Shown piece after piece: positions 1-7,522 of a stretch of DNA of 18,726 bases. The stretch is from JACQCV01 sp964639675. Its GTDB lineage: Bacteria > Patescibacteriota > Minisyncoccia > Phycocordibacterales > UBA12445. The notes below the pieces were generated by a model, which searched no databases, was not told the DNA's origin, and was given only the letters and a program-made list of their open reading frames with translations. Each line of letters opens with the position of its first letter. Within the stretch, counting starts at the first letter, position 1. The DNA lies in assembly GCA_964639675.1 (NCBI GenBank), contig CAZXEK010000057.1:1-18726 (forward strand), read 5' to 3'. Made by a program: the position numbers and the translations under genes.

Positions 1-1
1 G

Positions 2-25
2 ATTATTTTTTATATTATTTTTTAT
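2..25. repeat. AT-rich 12-bp tandem duplication
   Basis: ATTATTTTTTAT occurs twice head to tail (2-13 and 14-25). It is pure A/T and low complexity, so no function is inferred. It could be the tail of an upstream terminator or simple slippage. Confidence 0.6.
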
Positions 26-47
26 ACTCTGTTGTCCTAAATATTTT

Positions 48-84
48 ATATGATTGGTACGATCGTAACTATAATATAAAATAA
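48..84. repeat. Imperfect palindrome centred on GTACGATCGTAAC
   Basis: The core GTAC-GATC-GTAAC lies at 57-69 and is flanked by partly complementary AT-rich arms (about 12 of 15 positions pair). The stretch 57-75 matches 18423-18441 at 16 of 19 positions. That second site is the centre and right arm of the perfect palindrome before yqeY, so the two look like diverged copies of one motif. Function is unknown; an operator or a dispersed hairpin are both possible. Confidence 0.4.
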
Positions 85-124
85 TAAAAAAAGAAAAACT
101 CGGGCCACAATACACTGAATTCAA

Positions 125-214
125 TAAGTGGCTAAGTATAGGAAAAGTGATTTTAGGCTGGAGTGTTTGGGATTTAGGGTCTTACTCAGAGTTGTGAGCA
201 GGTAAGTGGCTAAG
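125..214. repeat. Short deletion-type copy of the dispersed repeat, flanked by 12-bp direct repeats
   Basis: Positions 141-175 match 17834-17868 with 2 mismatches in 35. Positions 183-201 are identical to 17968-17986 over 19 bases. The two blocks are nearly adjacent here but about 100 bases apart in the element at 17798-17990, so this copy looks like an internal deletion that also lacks the left terminal repeat. The copy is bracketed by TAAGTGGCTAAG at 125-136 and 203-214. That repeat may be a duplication made on insertion, but 12 bp differs from the 8 bp seen at the larger element. Confidence 0.65.
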
Positions 215-216
215 AT

Positions 217-245
217 TTGCTTTAAATATCTGTGTATGCTATAGT
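217..245 (+). promoter_or_regulatory. Putative promoter of secG
   Basis: TTGCTT (217-222), a 17-base spacer, and TATAGT (240-245) make a sigma70-like promoter about 20 bases before the ATG at 265. The alternative GTG start at 232 would lie between the -35 and -10 boxes, which argues for the ATG. The same -35 hexamer and spacing occur before the surface-protein gene. Seen by eye, not tested. Confidence 0.45.
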
Positions 246-264
246 ACAAGCAAATAAAGATTCT

Positions 265-483
265 ATGAAGTTTTTGCCCTGGATTCAAATAACATTATCA
301 TTTCTTCTGGTTGGATTGATCCTTATACAGCAAAGCGAGGCTGGATTAGGTGCCTGGTCAGGTGGCAATTCTGCCGCCTCAAGCTTCCATACAAAAAGGG
401 GTGCTGAAAAGGTAATGTTTATAACTACAATAATAATTTCAATAGCATTCATAGTCTCTTCTATATCTGCACTGTTTATATAA
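265..483 (+). CDS. secG: Preprotein translocase subunit SecG
   Basis: SecG is the small accessory membrane subunit of the SecYEG channel; it helps SecA-driven export of unfolded proteins. The 72-residue protein has the usual two-helix plan: a hydrophobic segment at about residues 5-22, a polar glycine-rich loop (QQSEAGLGA, then WSGGNSA), the family-typical RGAEK motif at about 45-49, and a second hydrophobic segment at about 50-70. Length fits the family. I chose the ATG at 265 rather than an in-frame GTG at 232, which would add 11 residues and fall inside the putative promoter. There is no strong Shine-Dalgarno, only AAAG about 6 bases upstream. The gene lies 119 bases before the solute-binding protein gene on the same strand, so cotranscription is possible. 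Identification rests on the loop motifs and topology. Confidence 0.88.
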   Translation: MKFLPWIQITLSFLLVGLILIQQSEAGLGAWSGGNSAASSFHTKRGAEKVMFITTIIISIAFIVSSISALFI

Positions 484-561
484 AATCTGGAAACCGAGTT
501 GGTGCTTCAGTATTATAGTTAAATTGGCCTTAATAATTTTCTTACTACATAATTAACCTGG

Positions 562-589
562 TTTCCAAGTTTACTAAACACTCTATCCT
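562..589 (+). promoter_or_regulatory. Weak putative promoter before the solute-binding protein gene
   Basis: TTTCCA (562-567), a 16-base spacer and TATCCT (584-589) end only 13 bases before the ATG at 603. If real, the transcript would have a leader of only a few bases. Both boxes are poor matches, and read-through from secG is an equally good explanation. Confidence 0.25.
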
Positions 590-602
590 AAAAATCTAAC
601 CG

Positions 603-2300
603 ATGCGAAAACCTAATAAGAAAGAGATAAACTTAGCTTTAAATTCATTTAATAAAACTGAGAGGTTGGTCTTCTTCGCTCTGGTTATAATATTCATATT
701 AAGTACTCTAGCGATACTTAACAGAGTCAATAACAGGTACCTAATTGAAGTCCCAACTCTTGGTGGAAGCCTGACCGAAGGAGTTATTGGTGAAGCGCCT
801 AGATTTATAAATCCCCTCTTGGCGACATCTGATGCAGACAGAGATCTAACCCAACTAATCTACTCTGGACTATTGCGTGTTGATCCAAGCGGTAACTATA
901 TTGGAGACTTAGCCGAAAGTTATAACATATCGCCTGATGGCTTAACCTATAGTTTCAAAATAAGGAAAAACGCAGTCTGGCATGATGGTTTGCCAGTCAC
1001 CTCAGGTGATATAGAATTTACAATCCGAAAGGCACTGGACCCAAATATAAAAAGCTATAAAAGGGCGAGCTTCGAAGGTGTATCGATTGAAAAACTTGAT
1101 GACAAAAACATCGTATTAAAATTAAAGCAACCCTATTCTCCTTTTTTAGAAAATACCACTATGGGAATTCTGCCTAAGCATATCTGGGATAACATCGATT
1201 CTTCTGGTTTTTCATACAACAAATCAAACATGATGCCTATCGGATCTGGGCCATACAAAATAAAAAATATCTCCAGTAAAATTCCACCCGAATATTATGA
1301 TCTAGCTCCCTTTAAAAATTTTACCCTAGGAGAACCAAAAATAGAAAACCTGAGGATTAAATTCTACAAAAACGAGGACACTCTGCTCAAGGCTTATCGC
1401 AGTGGTTCAATTGAAGCCATAAACACGATCCCACCAGAAATAGCCAAAGCTATGGAAGACCAGGGTATTAAAATTATTAACTCCACCCTACCAAGAATTT
1501 TCGCTGTCTTCTTAAATCAAAACCATTCAAAAGTATTGGCAGATAAAGCTGTAAGAAGGGCACTAGATGTATCTATAAACAAAGACGATATCATAAAAAA
1601 AGTCCTACTGGGATATGGGGTAACAATCGATGGACCAATACCGACACCGAAGATAGACTCAGCAAAAAAAGATTCAAACCGAACAGAAGAAGCTAAACAG
1701 ATATTAAAAAAGGGTGGCTGGAAATTCAACAATAAAAAAAATCTCTGGGAGAAGGGTAGCAAAAAATCGACCTTGGTCTTAACCTTGGATCTATCCACCT
1801 CTGATACTAACGAATTGAAAAATGTGGCCACGCAGGTTAAGAAAAATTGGGAAGAGCTAGGCATTAAGGTTAATCTTAAGATTTTTGAAATCGGTGATCT
1901 GAATCAAAATGTCATTAGACCAAGAAAGTACGATGCCCTATTTTTTGGTGAAGTGGTAGGTCGCAATCCTGATCTCTTCTCATTCTGGCACTCTTCTCAA
2001 CGAAATGATCCGGGCCTTAATATATCAATGTATACCAACAGTAAGGCAGACAAATTATTAGAAAACGCCCGAACAGAACAAGATCTAAACAAGAAAATGA
2101 AAAAATATGGTGACCTAAACAAAGAAATAGCAAATGATATCCCAGCGATCTTCATCTACTCACCATACTTCCTATACTCATTGCCAGAAAAGATTAAGAA
2201 TCTGATCGTTGACAATATCACCATACCATCAGATAGGTTTATTAACATACACAAATGGTACATCGATACCGATAAAATTTGGAAAATTTTCGCAAAATAA
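603..2300 (+). CDS. Membrane-anchored extracytoplasmic solute-binding protein, family 5 (OppA/DppA-like)
   Basis: A 565-residue member of the SBP_bac_5 family, which binds oligopeptides, dipeptides or nickel for ABC importers. Residues 1-21 are polar and basic, and about 22-39 form one hydrophobic helix with no lipobox cysteine, so it is probably held by an N-terminal signal anchor, not a lipid. The binding domain starts near residue 50. It shows family hallmarks: GEAPRFINPLLATSDADRDL, then SPDGLTYSFKIRKNAVWHDG (about 110-129), and SGDIEFT. No permease or ATPase gene for an importer is adjacent. The following genes are RNase J and an MFS carrier, so the partner is unknown; a stand-alone receptor or chaperone-like role is possible. 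The last base of the stop codon is shared with the RNase J start, implying translational coupling. No Shine-Dalgarno is visible. Confidence 0.85.
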   Translation: MRKPNKKEINLALNSFNKTERLVFFALVIIFILSTLAILNRVNNRYLIEVPTLGGSLTEGVIGEAPRFINPLLATSDADRDLTQLIYSGLLRVDPSGNYIGDLAESYNISPDGLTYSFKIRKNAVWHDGLPVTSGDIEFTIRKALDPNIKSYKRASFEGVSIEKLDDKNIVLKLKQPYSPFLENTTMGILPKHIWDNIDSSGFSYNKSNMMPIGSGPYKIKNISSKIPPEYYDLAPFKNFTLGEPKIENLRIKFYKNEDTLLKAYRSGSIEAINTIPPEIAKAMEDQGIKIINSTLPRIFAVFLNQNHSKVLADKAVRRALDVSINKDDIIKKVLLGYGVTIDGPIPTPKIDSAKKDSNRTEEAKQILKKGGWKFNNKKNLWEKGSKKSTLVLTLDLSTSDTNELKNVATQVKKNWEELGIKVNLKIFEIGDLNQNVIRPRKYDALFFGEVVGRNPDLFSFWHSSQRNDPGLNISMYTNSKADKLLENARTEQDLNKKMKKYGDLNKEIANDIPAIFIYSPYFLYSLPEKIKNLIVDNITIPSDRFINIHKWYIDTDKIWKIFAK

Positions 2301-4033
2301 TGAAAACCATTAACGAAACACCCTTGCCAACAGCTCAATTTATACCCACAACTCCTGCCAAGGATACTATCCGAATTATCCCTCTCGGAGGGGTAGAGGA
2401 GATTGGGAAAAATATGACGCTCATAGAATTTAGAGATGAAATTGTAATCATCGATGCTGGTTTTCAATTCCCCGGGGAAGAAGCTCCGGGCATAGACTAC
2501 ATCATCCCAGACACAACCTACCTTCAGAAAAAAAAGCGCCTTATCAAGGGGATCTTTATAACACACGGGCACCTAGACCATATTGGTGGTATACCATATC
2601 TAATGGAAAAGATCGGTAATCCTCCAATCTACACAAGACTTCTCTCTTCTGTGATGATCAAAAAGAGACAGGATGAATTTCCTCAACTGGCACCTCTAAA
2701 ATTACACGTGGTAGAAAAAGATTCTAAATTACGCATAGGTAAATATCTATCTGTAAGATTCTTTAATGTTACACACACAATACCAGATGCGATGGGAATT
2801 ATAGTTGAGACTCCTTATGGTAATCTCATCTTCACTGGCGACCTAAAAATTGACCACGACAATGGCATCCCACTTCCACATGAAGTGGAAACCTTCACCA
2901 AAATAGGTCAAGAGAACAACCTATTTTTAGCTGCTGACTCTACTAACGTCGAACGTCCTGGTTGGTCCTTTTCAGAAAGAGCTGTACACGAAAACTTAAA
3001 AAGAATAATGACTGACACTAAGGGCCGACTAATAATAGGAACCTTCGCTTCGCTACTCGAAAGAATCATCTTTATTATAAAAACTGCCGAGGAGCTAGGT
3101 AAAAAGGTCGTACTAAGAGGACGTAGTATGAAGGTCAATGTCGGGATTGCAAAAGAGATCCAAATGCTTAAGGTAAACACCGGCACCTTGATCACACCAG
3201 AGGAATCTGACTCTTATCTCCCTAACAAAATAATTATCTTAGCCACCGGTGCTCAAGGTGACGAGATGGCAGCATTGATGCGGATGTCCACAAAGAAAGA
3301 CAAGCATATAAAAATAAATAAGACTGACACCGTATTGCTCTCTTCCTCAATTATTCCTGGAAATGAGAAGTCTGTCCAAAAACTCAAAGATAACCTCTCA
3401 AGACAGGGAGCGAAGATAATACACTACAGGATGGCCGACGTTCACTCCTCTGGCCACGCTAACCATGATGAAACACTCTGGGTTCATAAAACGATTAAGC
3501 CGAAATTCTTCATGCCGCTTCATGGCCATCATTATATGCTTAGGGTACATGCTGAGGTTGCAAGAGAGGCAGATATACCAGAAGAAAATATCATAATCGC
3601 TGACAACGGATCAATCATAGATATAGTTGAGGGTGGTAAAAAAATAGTGATTGAGAAAGATCTTGCACCAGCAGGTATCGTAATGGTTGATGGATTAGGT
3701 ACAGGCGATGTTAAGGACGTGGTAATTAGAGACCGACAACTCTTAGCCCAAGACGGGATGTTCGTCATCATAGCAACAGTGGATGTAAAAACTGGTAAAA
3801 TTAGACAATCACCAGATATAATCTCTCGAGGCTTTATCTATCTCAAGGAATCTCAAGACCTTCTTCGTCAGACTAGATTTCTAATCAAAAAAACAATCGA
3901 GGATACAACCGCTGAAATGCATCCAGTAAATTTCGACTATGTTAAAAATCACTTAAGAGAAAAGATTGGTAAATTCCTCTTCCAGAAAACCAAAAAACGT
4001 CCAATGGTCCTGCCCGTTTTGATAGAGGTATAG
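2300..4033 (+). CDS. rnj: Ribonuclease J (metallo-beta-lactamase/beta-CASP RNase)
   Basis: RNase J is a zinc-dependent 5'-to-3' exo- and endoribonuclease that matures rRNA and degrades mRNA. The 577-residue protein has the metallo-beta-lactamase signature HGHLDH (H89, H91, D93, H94), further probable metal ligands H159 (VTHT) and D181 (FTGDLKID), ADSTNVERPG near 212-221, the beta-CASP section with GTFASLLER (247-255) and GAQGDE (317-322), HSSGHANHD near 382-390, and PLHGHH near 406-411. The family's usual C-terminal region follows. Length matches bacterial RNase J. I chose ATG 2300, whose A is the last base of the upstream TAA; an in-frame TTG at 2279 would put seven residues inside the upstream gene. 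Tight coupling to the solute-binding protein gene suggests an operon. One oddity is FASLLER where FASN-x-x-R is common. Confidence 0.95.
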   Translation: MKTINETPLPTAQFIPTTPAKDTIRIIPLGGVEEIGKNMTLIEFRDEIVIIDAGFQFPGEEAPGIDYIIPDTTYLQKKKRLIKGIFITHGHLDHIGGIPYLMEKIGNPPIYTRLLSSVMIKKRQDEFPQLAPLKLHVVEKDSKLRIGKYLSVRFFNVTHTIPDAMGIIVETPYGNLIFTGDLKIDHDNGIPLPHEVETFTKIGQENNLFLAADSTNVERPGWSFSERAVHENLKRIMTDTKGRLIIGTFASLLERIIFIIKTAEELGKKVVLRGRSMKVNVGIAKEIQMLKVNTGTLITPEESDSYLPNKIIILATGAQGDEMAALMRMSTKKDKHIKINKTDTVLLSSSIIPGNEKSVQKLKDNLSRQGAKIIHYRMADVHSSGHANHDETLWVHKTIKPKFFMPLHGHHYMLRVHAEVAREADIPEENIIIADNGSIIDIVEGGKKIVIEKDLAPAGIVMVDGLGTGDVKDVVIRDRQLLAQDGMFVIIATVDVKTGKIRQSPDIISRGFIYLKESQDLLRQTRFLIKKTIEDTTAEMHPVNFDYVKNHLREKIGKFLFQKTKKRPMVLPVLIEV

Positions 4034-4048
4034 CACCTATGCTAAACT

Positions 4049-5311
4049 ATGGGCATGACTAGTCCGGAAACTAAAAATAGGGTAATCAAAATCCTATACC
4101 TTGTAACATTCCTAAGCTCTGTTCACTACGCCTTTGTCCTCTACATCAACTCATCTTATTTAGAAAATTTCATAGTTAAGGAAAAGATTGGCCTTCTATA
4201 CGCCCTGGCCTCAGTCTTTACTATCATAGTGATTCCTAATTTATCAAGAGTTTTGAAAATGTATGGCCAATTCAAAACTGTCTTGTCTGTACTATCAGTA
4301 GACCTCGCAGCTATTGTTTGTTTAGCGATAGTGTCCTCACCACTTTTCCCAAAAACAACCCTCTTCCCTGTAAGTGACGGCAAGGTTTTAGTCGAGAATA
4401 TAACCAAACTAAGCCCCTGGATTGGAGGCATTGTAGTAACCTCTTTCTTGGCTTTCCAGATTTCAATCACAATGAACCGTATTCTTTTAGACGTCTACAT
4501 GGAAAAATTTTCTAAAGAAAATGAGACCGGAAATAATAGAGGTTGGTTTCTAACTGCCATGAATGTGGCCATCGCACTCTCCCCATTTATCGTAGGCAAA
4601 ATTCTAACTAATACAAACGATGGCTTCTGGAAAGTTTATATGATCTCAGCCATCTTCCTCACCCTCTCACTTATTTTAGTTGCCAGCAAATTAAAATCTA
4701 TCAAGGATGTTAATTATAATAGCCCACCATTTTTACAAACTATTAAAAAAATGGTCAGAGATAAAAACATCTTTAATATATATCTCTCAAGTTTACTCCT
4801 AGAGTTTTTTTATTCCTGGATGGTAATTTATACCCCAATATACTTATACAATCAGATTGGTTTAAGCTGGAATCAAATCGGAACAATTTTTAGCATAATG
4901 CTGACTGCCTTCGTAATCTTCGAGCTACCCCTAGGTAAAATCGCCGATAAATATCTGGGCGAGAAAGAGATTCTAACCGCTGGTTTTATTATTATCGGAA
5001 TCTCAACCGCCCTATTGACCTTTATAGAAAGCAAGAGCTTGGTAGTCTGGGCCCTAGCACTTTTTATAACCAGAGTTGGCGCCAGCGCGATAGAAATTAT
5101 GAATGAGACATACTTTTTTAAGAAAGTCAAAGCGACTGATGCTGATATAATAGGCTTCTTTCGTAACGCAAGTCCGATGGCCTACATAATTGGCCCAGGA
5201 CTAGCGAGTATCATTTTATATTTCATAGACTACAAATATCTGTTTCTAATACTTGGTGTTATAATGCTCTCCGGTATTAAATTCAGCCTCTCGATTAAAG
5301 ACACACTCTAA
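4049..5311 (+). CDS. MFS transporter, 12 predicted TM segments
   Basis: A 420-residue major facilitator superfamily carrier, which moves small solutes by proton coupling or exchange. About 12 hydrophobic segments are visible in two sets of six, split by a polar loop at about 212-236. The motif-A-like stretch LPLGKIADKYLGEKE (293-307), in the loop between two helices of the second half, supports the family. A large loop near 100-122 (VSDGKVLVENITK) is probably extracellular. The substrate cannot be read from the sequence; drug or metabolite efflux is one guess. The gene starts 15 bases after the RNase J stop, so it is probably the last gene of that unit. A second ATG at 4055 is nearly as good. 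TATGCT at 4038-4043 could be a -10 box giving a near-leaderless transcript, but no good -35 is present. Confidence 0.85.
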   Translation: MGMTSPETKNRVIKILYLVTFLSSVHYAFVLYINSSYLENFIVKEKIGLLYALASVFTIIVIPNLSRVLKMYGQFKTVLSVLSVDLAAIVCLAIVSSPLFPKTTLFPVSDGKVLVENITKLSPWIGGIVVTSFLAFQISITMNRILLDVYMEKFSKENETGNNRGWFLTAMNVAIALSPFIVGKILTNTNDGFWKVYMISAIFLTLSLILVASKLKSIKDVNYNSPPFLQTIKKMVRDKNIFNIYLSSLLLEFFYSWMVIYTPIYLYNQIGLSWNQIGTIFSIMLTAFVIFELPLGKIADKYLGEKEILTAGFIIIGISTALLTFIESKSLVVWALALFITRVGASAIEIMNETYFFKKVKATDADIIGFFRNASPMAYIIGPGLASIILYFIDYKYLFLILGVIMLSGIKFSLSIKDTL

Positions 5312-5341
5312 ATAAAATACATTCCAAAAAAACATCGTAAA

Positions 5342-5390
5342 AAATGTCAGATTTCCATAAGCCACGGCCGTCACGAAAGTCTGACATTTG
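5342..5390. repeat. Long imperfect hairpin / dispersed repeat copy downstream of the ABC gene
   Basis: AAATGTCAGATTTC on the left pairs with GAAAGTCTGACATTT on the right, with one bulged base, around a centre containing ACGGCCGT. Positions 5364-5390 match 7525-7551 at 24 of 27 positions in the same orientation; that second copy lies upstream of the ABC gene. No T-run follows on the + strand, so it is not a typical intrinsic terminator, though it is the only strong hairpin after the MFS gene and might slow or stop transcription. Confidence 0.6.
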
Positions 5391-5413
5391 GCTCGTTAGC
5401 TTAGAAGACAATT

Positions 5414-5440
5414 AAAAAACCTCCGGAGTTAATCCGGAGG
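5414..5440 (-). terminator. Rho-independent terminator of the ABC exporter gene
   Basis: CCTCCGGA (5420-5427) and TCCGGAGG (5433-5440) form a perfect 8-bp GC-rich stem with a GTTAA loop. On the minus strand the stem is followed by six T (A-run at 5414-5419). It lies just after the ABC stop codon at 5454. An eight-G run (5439-5446) touches the stem and is a likely spot for sequencing length error. Confidence 0.85.
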
Positions 5441-5453
5441 GGGGGGCTAGAAA

Positions 5454-7316
5454 CTATAATATTACATCCTGATCGAAAGCCATCTGTCTAAAGACCTGAG
5501 ACCCTGCTGCCAAACTTTCGAAACTATCGGCAATGGTCACAACCCGACTACCTTCACTATCGCTACTGTTCAACAATATAAATTTTGAACAGATATATCT
5601 GACCGTCGACAGCCGATGAGCGTTGAAGAGAGCCCCTCTATCCGAAGGAAGGTAATACTCAATACCCTTCTGTACCAACTTCTCTGTCGTAGAATCGAGC
5701 GAGCTAGTCGCTTCATCTAAAAGCAACCAGTCGGGGTCCTTCATGACAGCTGCGCCGACCATAACCCTCTGAGCCTGACCTCCCGACAACTTAATCCCCC
5801 TATACCCGACCTTAGTCTGAAGCCCATCTGTAAGTCTGGATTCACCGAAATCTATCTGAAGTGGTCTGGCAATCTTCCAAACATCATCATCGCTTAAAGA
5901 TTCACCACAATCAGTAAGTGCGTAGCAGAGATTATATTTAATATCTCCTGAAAGCATTTCCGCTTGCTGGCGGACATAGCCAAAGCGTTGAAGCCACGAA
6001 GAAAGTTCAATTTCTTTAAGATCAATCCCATTGACCAAAATAACGCCATTAGTTGGATCCATATAACGAAGTAGAAGTCTCATGATTGTCGTCTTGCCTG
6101 CGCCAGATGGACCGATCAGGGCGATCTTCTCTCCTGCTTCCATTACGAATGAAATATCCTTCAGGACGGGGACTATGCTTACGGCCTCCTTACTGCGTTC
6201 GTCCTTCTTCTTACTGACATACTGATAGCTGACATTCTTGAACTCAATCCTAAGCGGGACATCCCTAGAGATGATCAGCGGGTTTTTCGAAATGTGGATA
6301 CCAACCGGAAGAGTCAAGGACTTCTTCAGCGATCTGATCGGGGAGATCGCTTTATTAATCTGCATCTCAAGATCCGCAATACGCCAGAGAGCTTCGACGA
6401 TTCTCCAACTCCAGGAATAGATCGGGGAGAGCATGCTAATGCTCATCTTATCGAAGAAGACGTGAAAGGCAGCGATGGCCATAGTCAGAGTCACATAGCC
6501 TTCAGCTAAAGCGTTGCGATTGTAAGATAGACATATGAACCAGCACCAATAACTTAGATCTTTCTCGGCCACATGGGCATACTTCTTGCCAACTTCAACA
6601 AGTTCGTATTCTTCCTTAGCGTTATTCTTAATCCGCTCCGGCTCCTTGAACCTTTCTGTCTTATAGCGATGGTATGCTCTCCACAGATCGTCGATCGGAT
6701 CACCGTACTTAATGACGGAATAGGAAAAATAGAGACTAGTAAGAGTAAAGACCACGATCAGAGCTGTAGGTGGAGTAAAGAAGAGCAAAAAAGATCCCGT
6801 CGTACAGCATAAGACTGCAAAGGCGAGGTACGGCAAAATCAGATTGAGAATTGTCTCGAACAACTGGAAAAGCAGGATCGTCTGTATCTTCATAAGATAC
6901 TCATGGCCCTTCTTAATATTCGCTTCGTTGAGGTTTGTATCCTCACTAATATGCACAGAAAGTGCATGGCCAAAGAACATCTTCATTACTTGCTTATCAA
7001 CATATCCGGAGTTAACGATCACAAGCTCTTCCCTCTTCAGTGTAACTCGCTTGTTCATATACATGACGACATTACCGAAAAAAAATAAAAGGAAGAGTGC
7101 CCTAACCAAATTTTCAAGAGAATGTGCTACAAGAGAGTCGTACACCAGCGAAATGGACCAGATTCGGACCATATTCACTATTCCAGACGCGATCTGAGTA
7201 AATAGCATTATTCTGGCAATCTTTTTGCTATCTTCGTGAACAAACTCTTTCCAACACCAGGACAAAAGATCCCAGGTCTGTCGCAGACTCGTCCTTTCAC
7301 TAGATTCATCTGTCAT
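5454..7316 (-). CDS. ABC exporter, fused permease and ATPase
   Basis: A 620-residue half-transporter of the exporter type; two copies would form a pump in the inner membrane. The N-terminal half (about 30-310) has roughly six hydrophobic segments (near 35-57, 70-88, 147-170, 175-200, 255-275 and 280-300). The ATPase half has Walker A GPSGAGKTT (402-410), Q-loop YVRQQ (447-451), signature LSGGQAQ (510-516), Walker B LLLDE (531-535) and the H-loop histidine in NAHRLST (H567), so it should be active. Substrate is unknown; lipid, peptide or drug export are all possible. Unlike most genes here it has a near-perfect Shine-Dalgarno (AGGAGG, 6 bases before ATG), its own promoter and a leader with a terminator. 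It is bracketed by two related repeats and has its own terminator. Those features suggest an independently regulated, perhaps acquired, unit. Confidence 0.92.
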   Translation of the reverse strand: MTDESSERTSLRQTWDLLSWCWKEFVHEDSKKIARIMLFTQIASGIVNMVRIWSISLVYDSLVAHSLENLVRALFLLFFFGNVVMYMNKRVTLKREELVIVNSGYVDKQVMKMFFGHALSVHISEDTNLNEANIKKGHEYLMKIQTILLFQLFETILNLILPYLAFAVLCCTTGSFLLFFTPPTALIVVFTLTSLYFSYSVIKYGDPIDDLWRAYHRYKTERFKEPERIKNNAKEEYELVEVGKKYAHVAEKDLSYWCWFICLSYNRNALAEGYVTLTMAIAAFHVFFDKMSISMLSPIYSWSWRIVEALWRIADLEMQINKAISPIRSLKKSLTLPVGIHISKNPLIISRDVPLRIEFKNVSYQYVSKKKDERSKEAVSIVPVLKDISFVMEAGEKIALIGPSGAGKTTIMRLLLRYMDPTNGVILVNGIDLKEIELSSWLQRFGYVRQQAEMLSGDIKYNLCYALTDCGESLSDDDVWKIARPLQIDFGESRLTDGLQTKVGYRGIKLSGGQAQRVMVGAAVMKDPDWLLLDEATSSLDSTTEKLVQKGIEYYLPSDRGALFNAHRLSTVRYICSKFILLNSSDSEGSRVVTIADSFESLAAGSQVFRQMAFDQDVIL

Positions 7317-7322
7317 TCTAAA

Positions 7323-7328
7323 CCTCCT
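7323..7328 (-). promoter_or_regulatory. Strong Shine-Dalgarno of the ABC exporter
   Basis: AAGGAGG on the minus strand lies 6 bases before the ATG at 7316. It fixes the start codon and contrasts with the weak or absent ribosome sites of secG, rnj, the surface protein and yqeY. Confidence 0.85.
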
Positions 7329-7370
7329 TCGTTAAACCTATACCACAAGTTGTCAAAGAGCCTAAGAAAC

Positions 7371-7393
7371 AAAAATCTTGCTTTAGGCAAGAT
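7371..7393 (-). terminator. Intrinsic terminator inside the ABC leader (attenuator candidate)
   Basis: On the minus strand ATCTTGC-CTAAA-GCAAGAT is a perfect 7-bp stem with a 5-base loop, followed by a T-rich tail (TTTTTGTTTC). It lies downstream of the promoter at 7495-7522 and about 50 bases upstream of the Shine-Dalgarno, which is where an attenuator would lie. Loop and stem bases GCCTAA (7388-7383) can instead pair with TTAGGC (7365-7360), which would break the terminator. Confidence 0.6.
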
Positions 7394-7430
7394 ATGAAAA
7401 AAATCTAGTTATATTTTTACTAAATTATTT

Positions 7431-7478
7431 TCATACTTCGCCCAATATTTTTAGGGTATTATTGATTAGATTGCTCAT
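7431..7478 (-). CDS. Possible 15-codon leader peptide
   Basis: The minus-strand frame from ATG (7478) to TGA (7431) encodes MSNLINNTLKILGEV. It begins about 10 bases after the predicted transcription start of the ABC promoter and ends about 40 bases before the leader terminator. It has no Shine-Dalgarno and would be near-leaderless. It is short enough to arise by chance; its position between promoter and terminator is the only reason to list it. Asn, Leu and Ile are frequent, but there is no obvious run of one regulatory codon. Confidence 0.3.
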   Translation of the reverse strand: MSNLINNTLKILGEV

Positions 7479-7494
7479 ATTTTTTTATACCAGT

Positions 7495-7522
7495 ATTCTA
7501 TCAGATTAAAACTTTCTGTCAA
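7495..7522 (-). promoter_or_regulatory. Strong sigma70-type promoter of the ABC exporter
   Basis: On the minus strand a perfect -35 TTGACA (7522-7517), a 16-base spacer and a -10 TAGAAT (7500-7495) predict a start near 7488 and a leader of about 170 bases. The perfect palindrome TGACGGCCGTCA (7523-7534) abuts the -35 box and could be an operator. This is the best promoter match in the window. Confidence 0.7.

Noticed and set aside
232..264. GTG start of secG 11 codons upstream
   Set aside because: It lies between the putative -35 and -10 boxes and adds residues not expected in SecG; the ATG at 265 gives a normal length.
488..567. TGGAAACC / GGTTTCCA inverted pair between secG and the binding-protein gene
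   Set aside because: The arms are only 8 bp, 64 bases apart and without a T-run; likely chance.
2279..2299. TTG start of RNase J
   Set aside because: It is inside the upstream gene, and the ATG at 2300 overlapping the stop codon is a classic coupled start.
2546..2581. RNase J as some other metallo-beta-lactamase (hydrolase, CPSF-like)
   Set aside because: The full beta-CASP set and length match RNase J; substitution in the FASN motif alone is known to vary and does not change the call.
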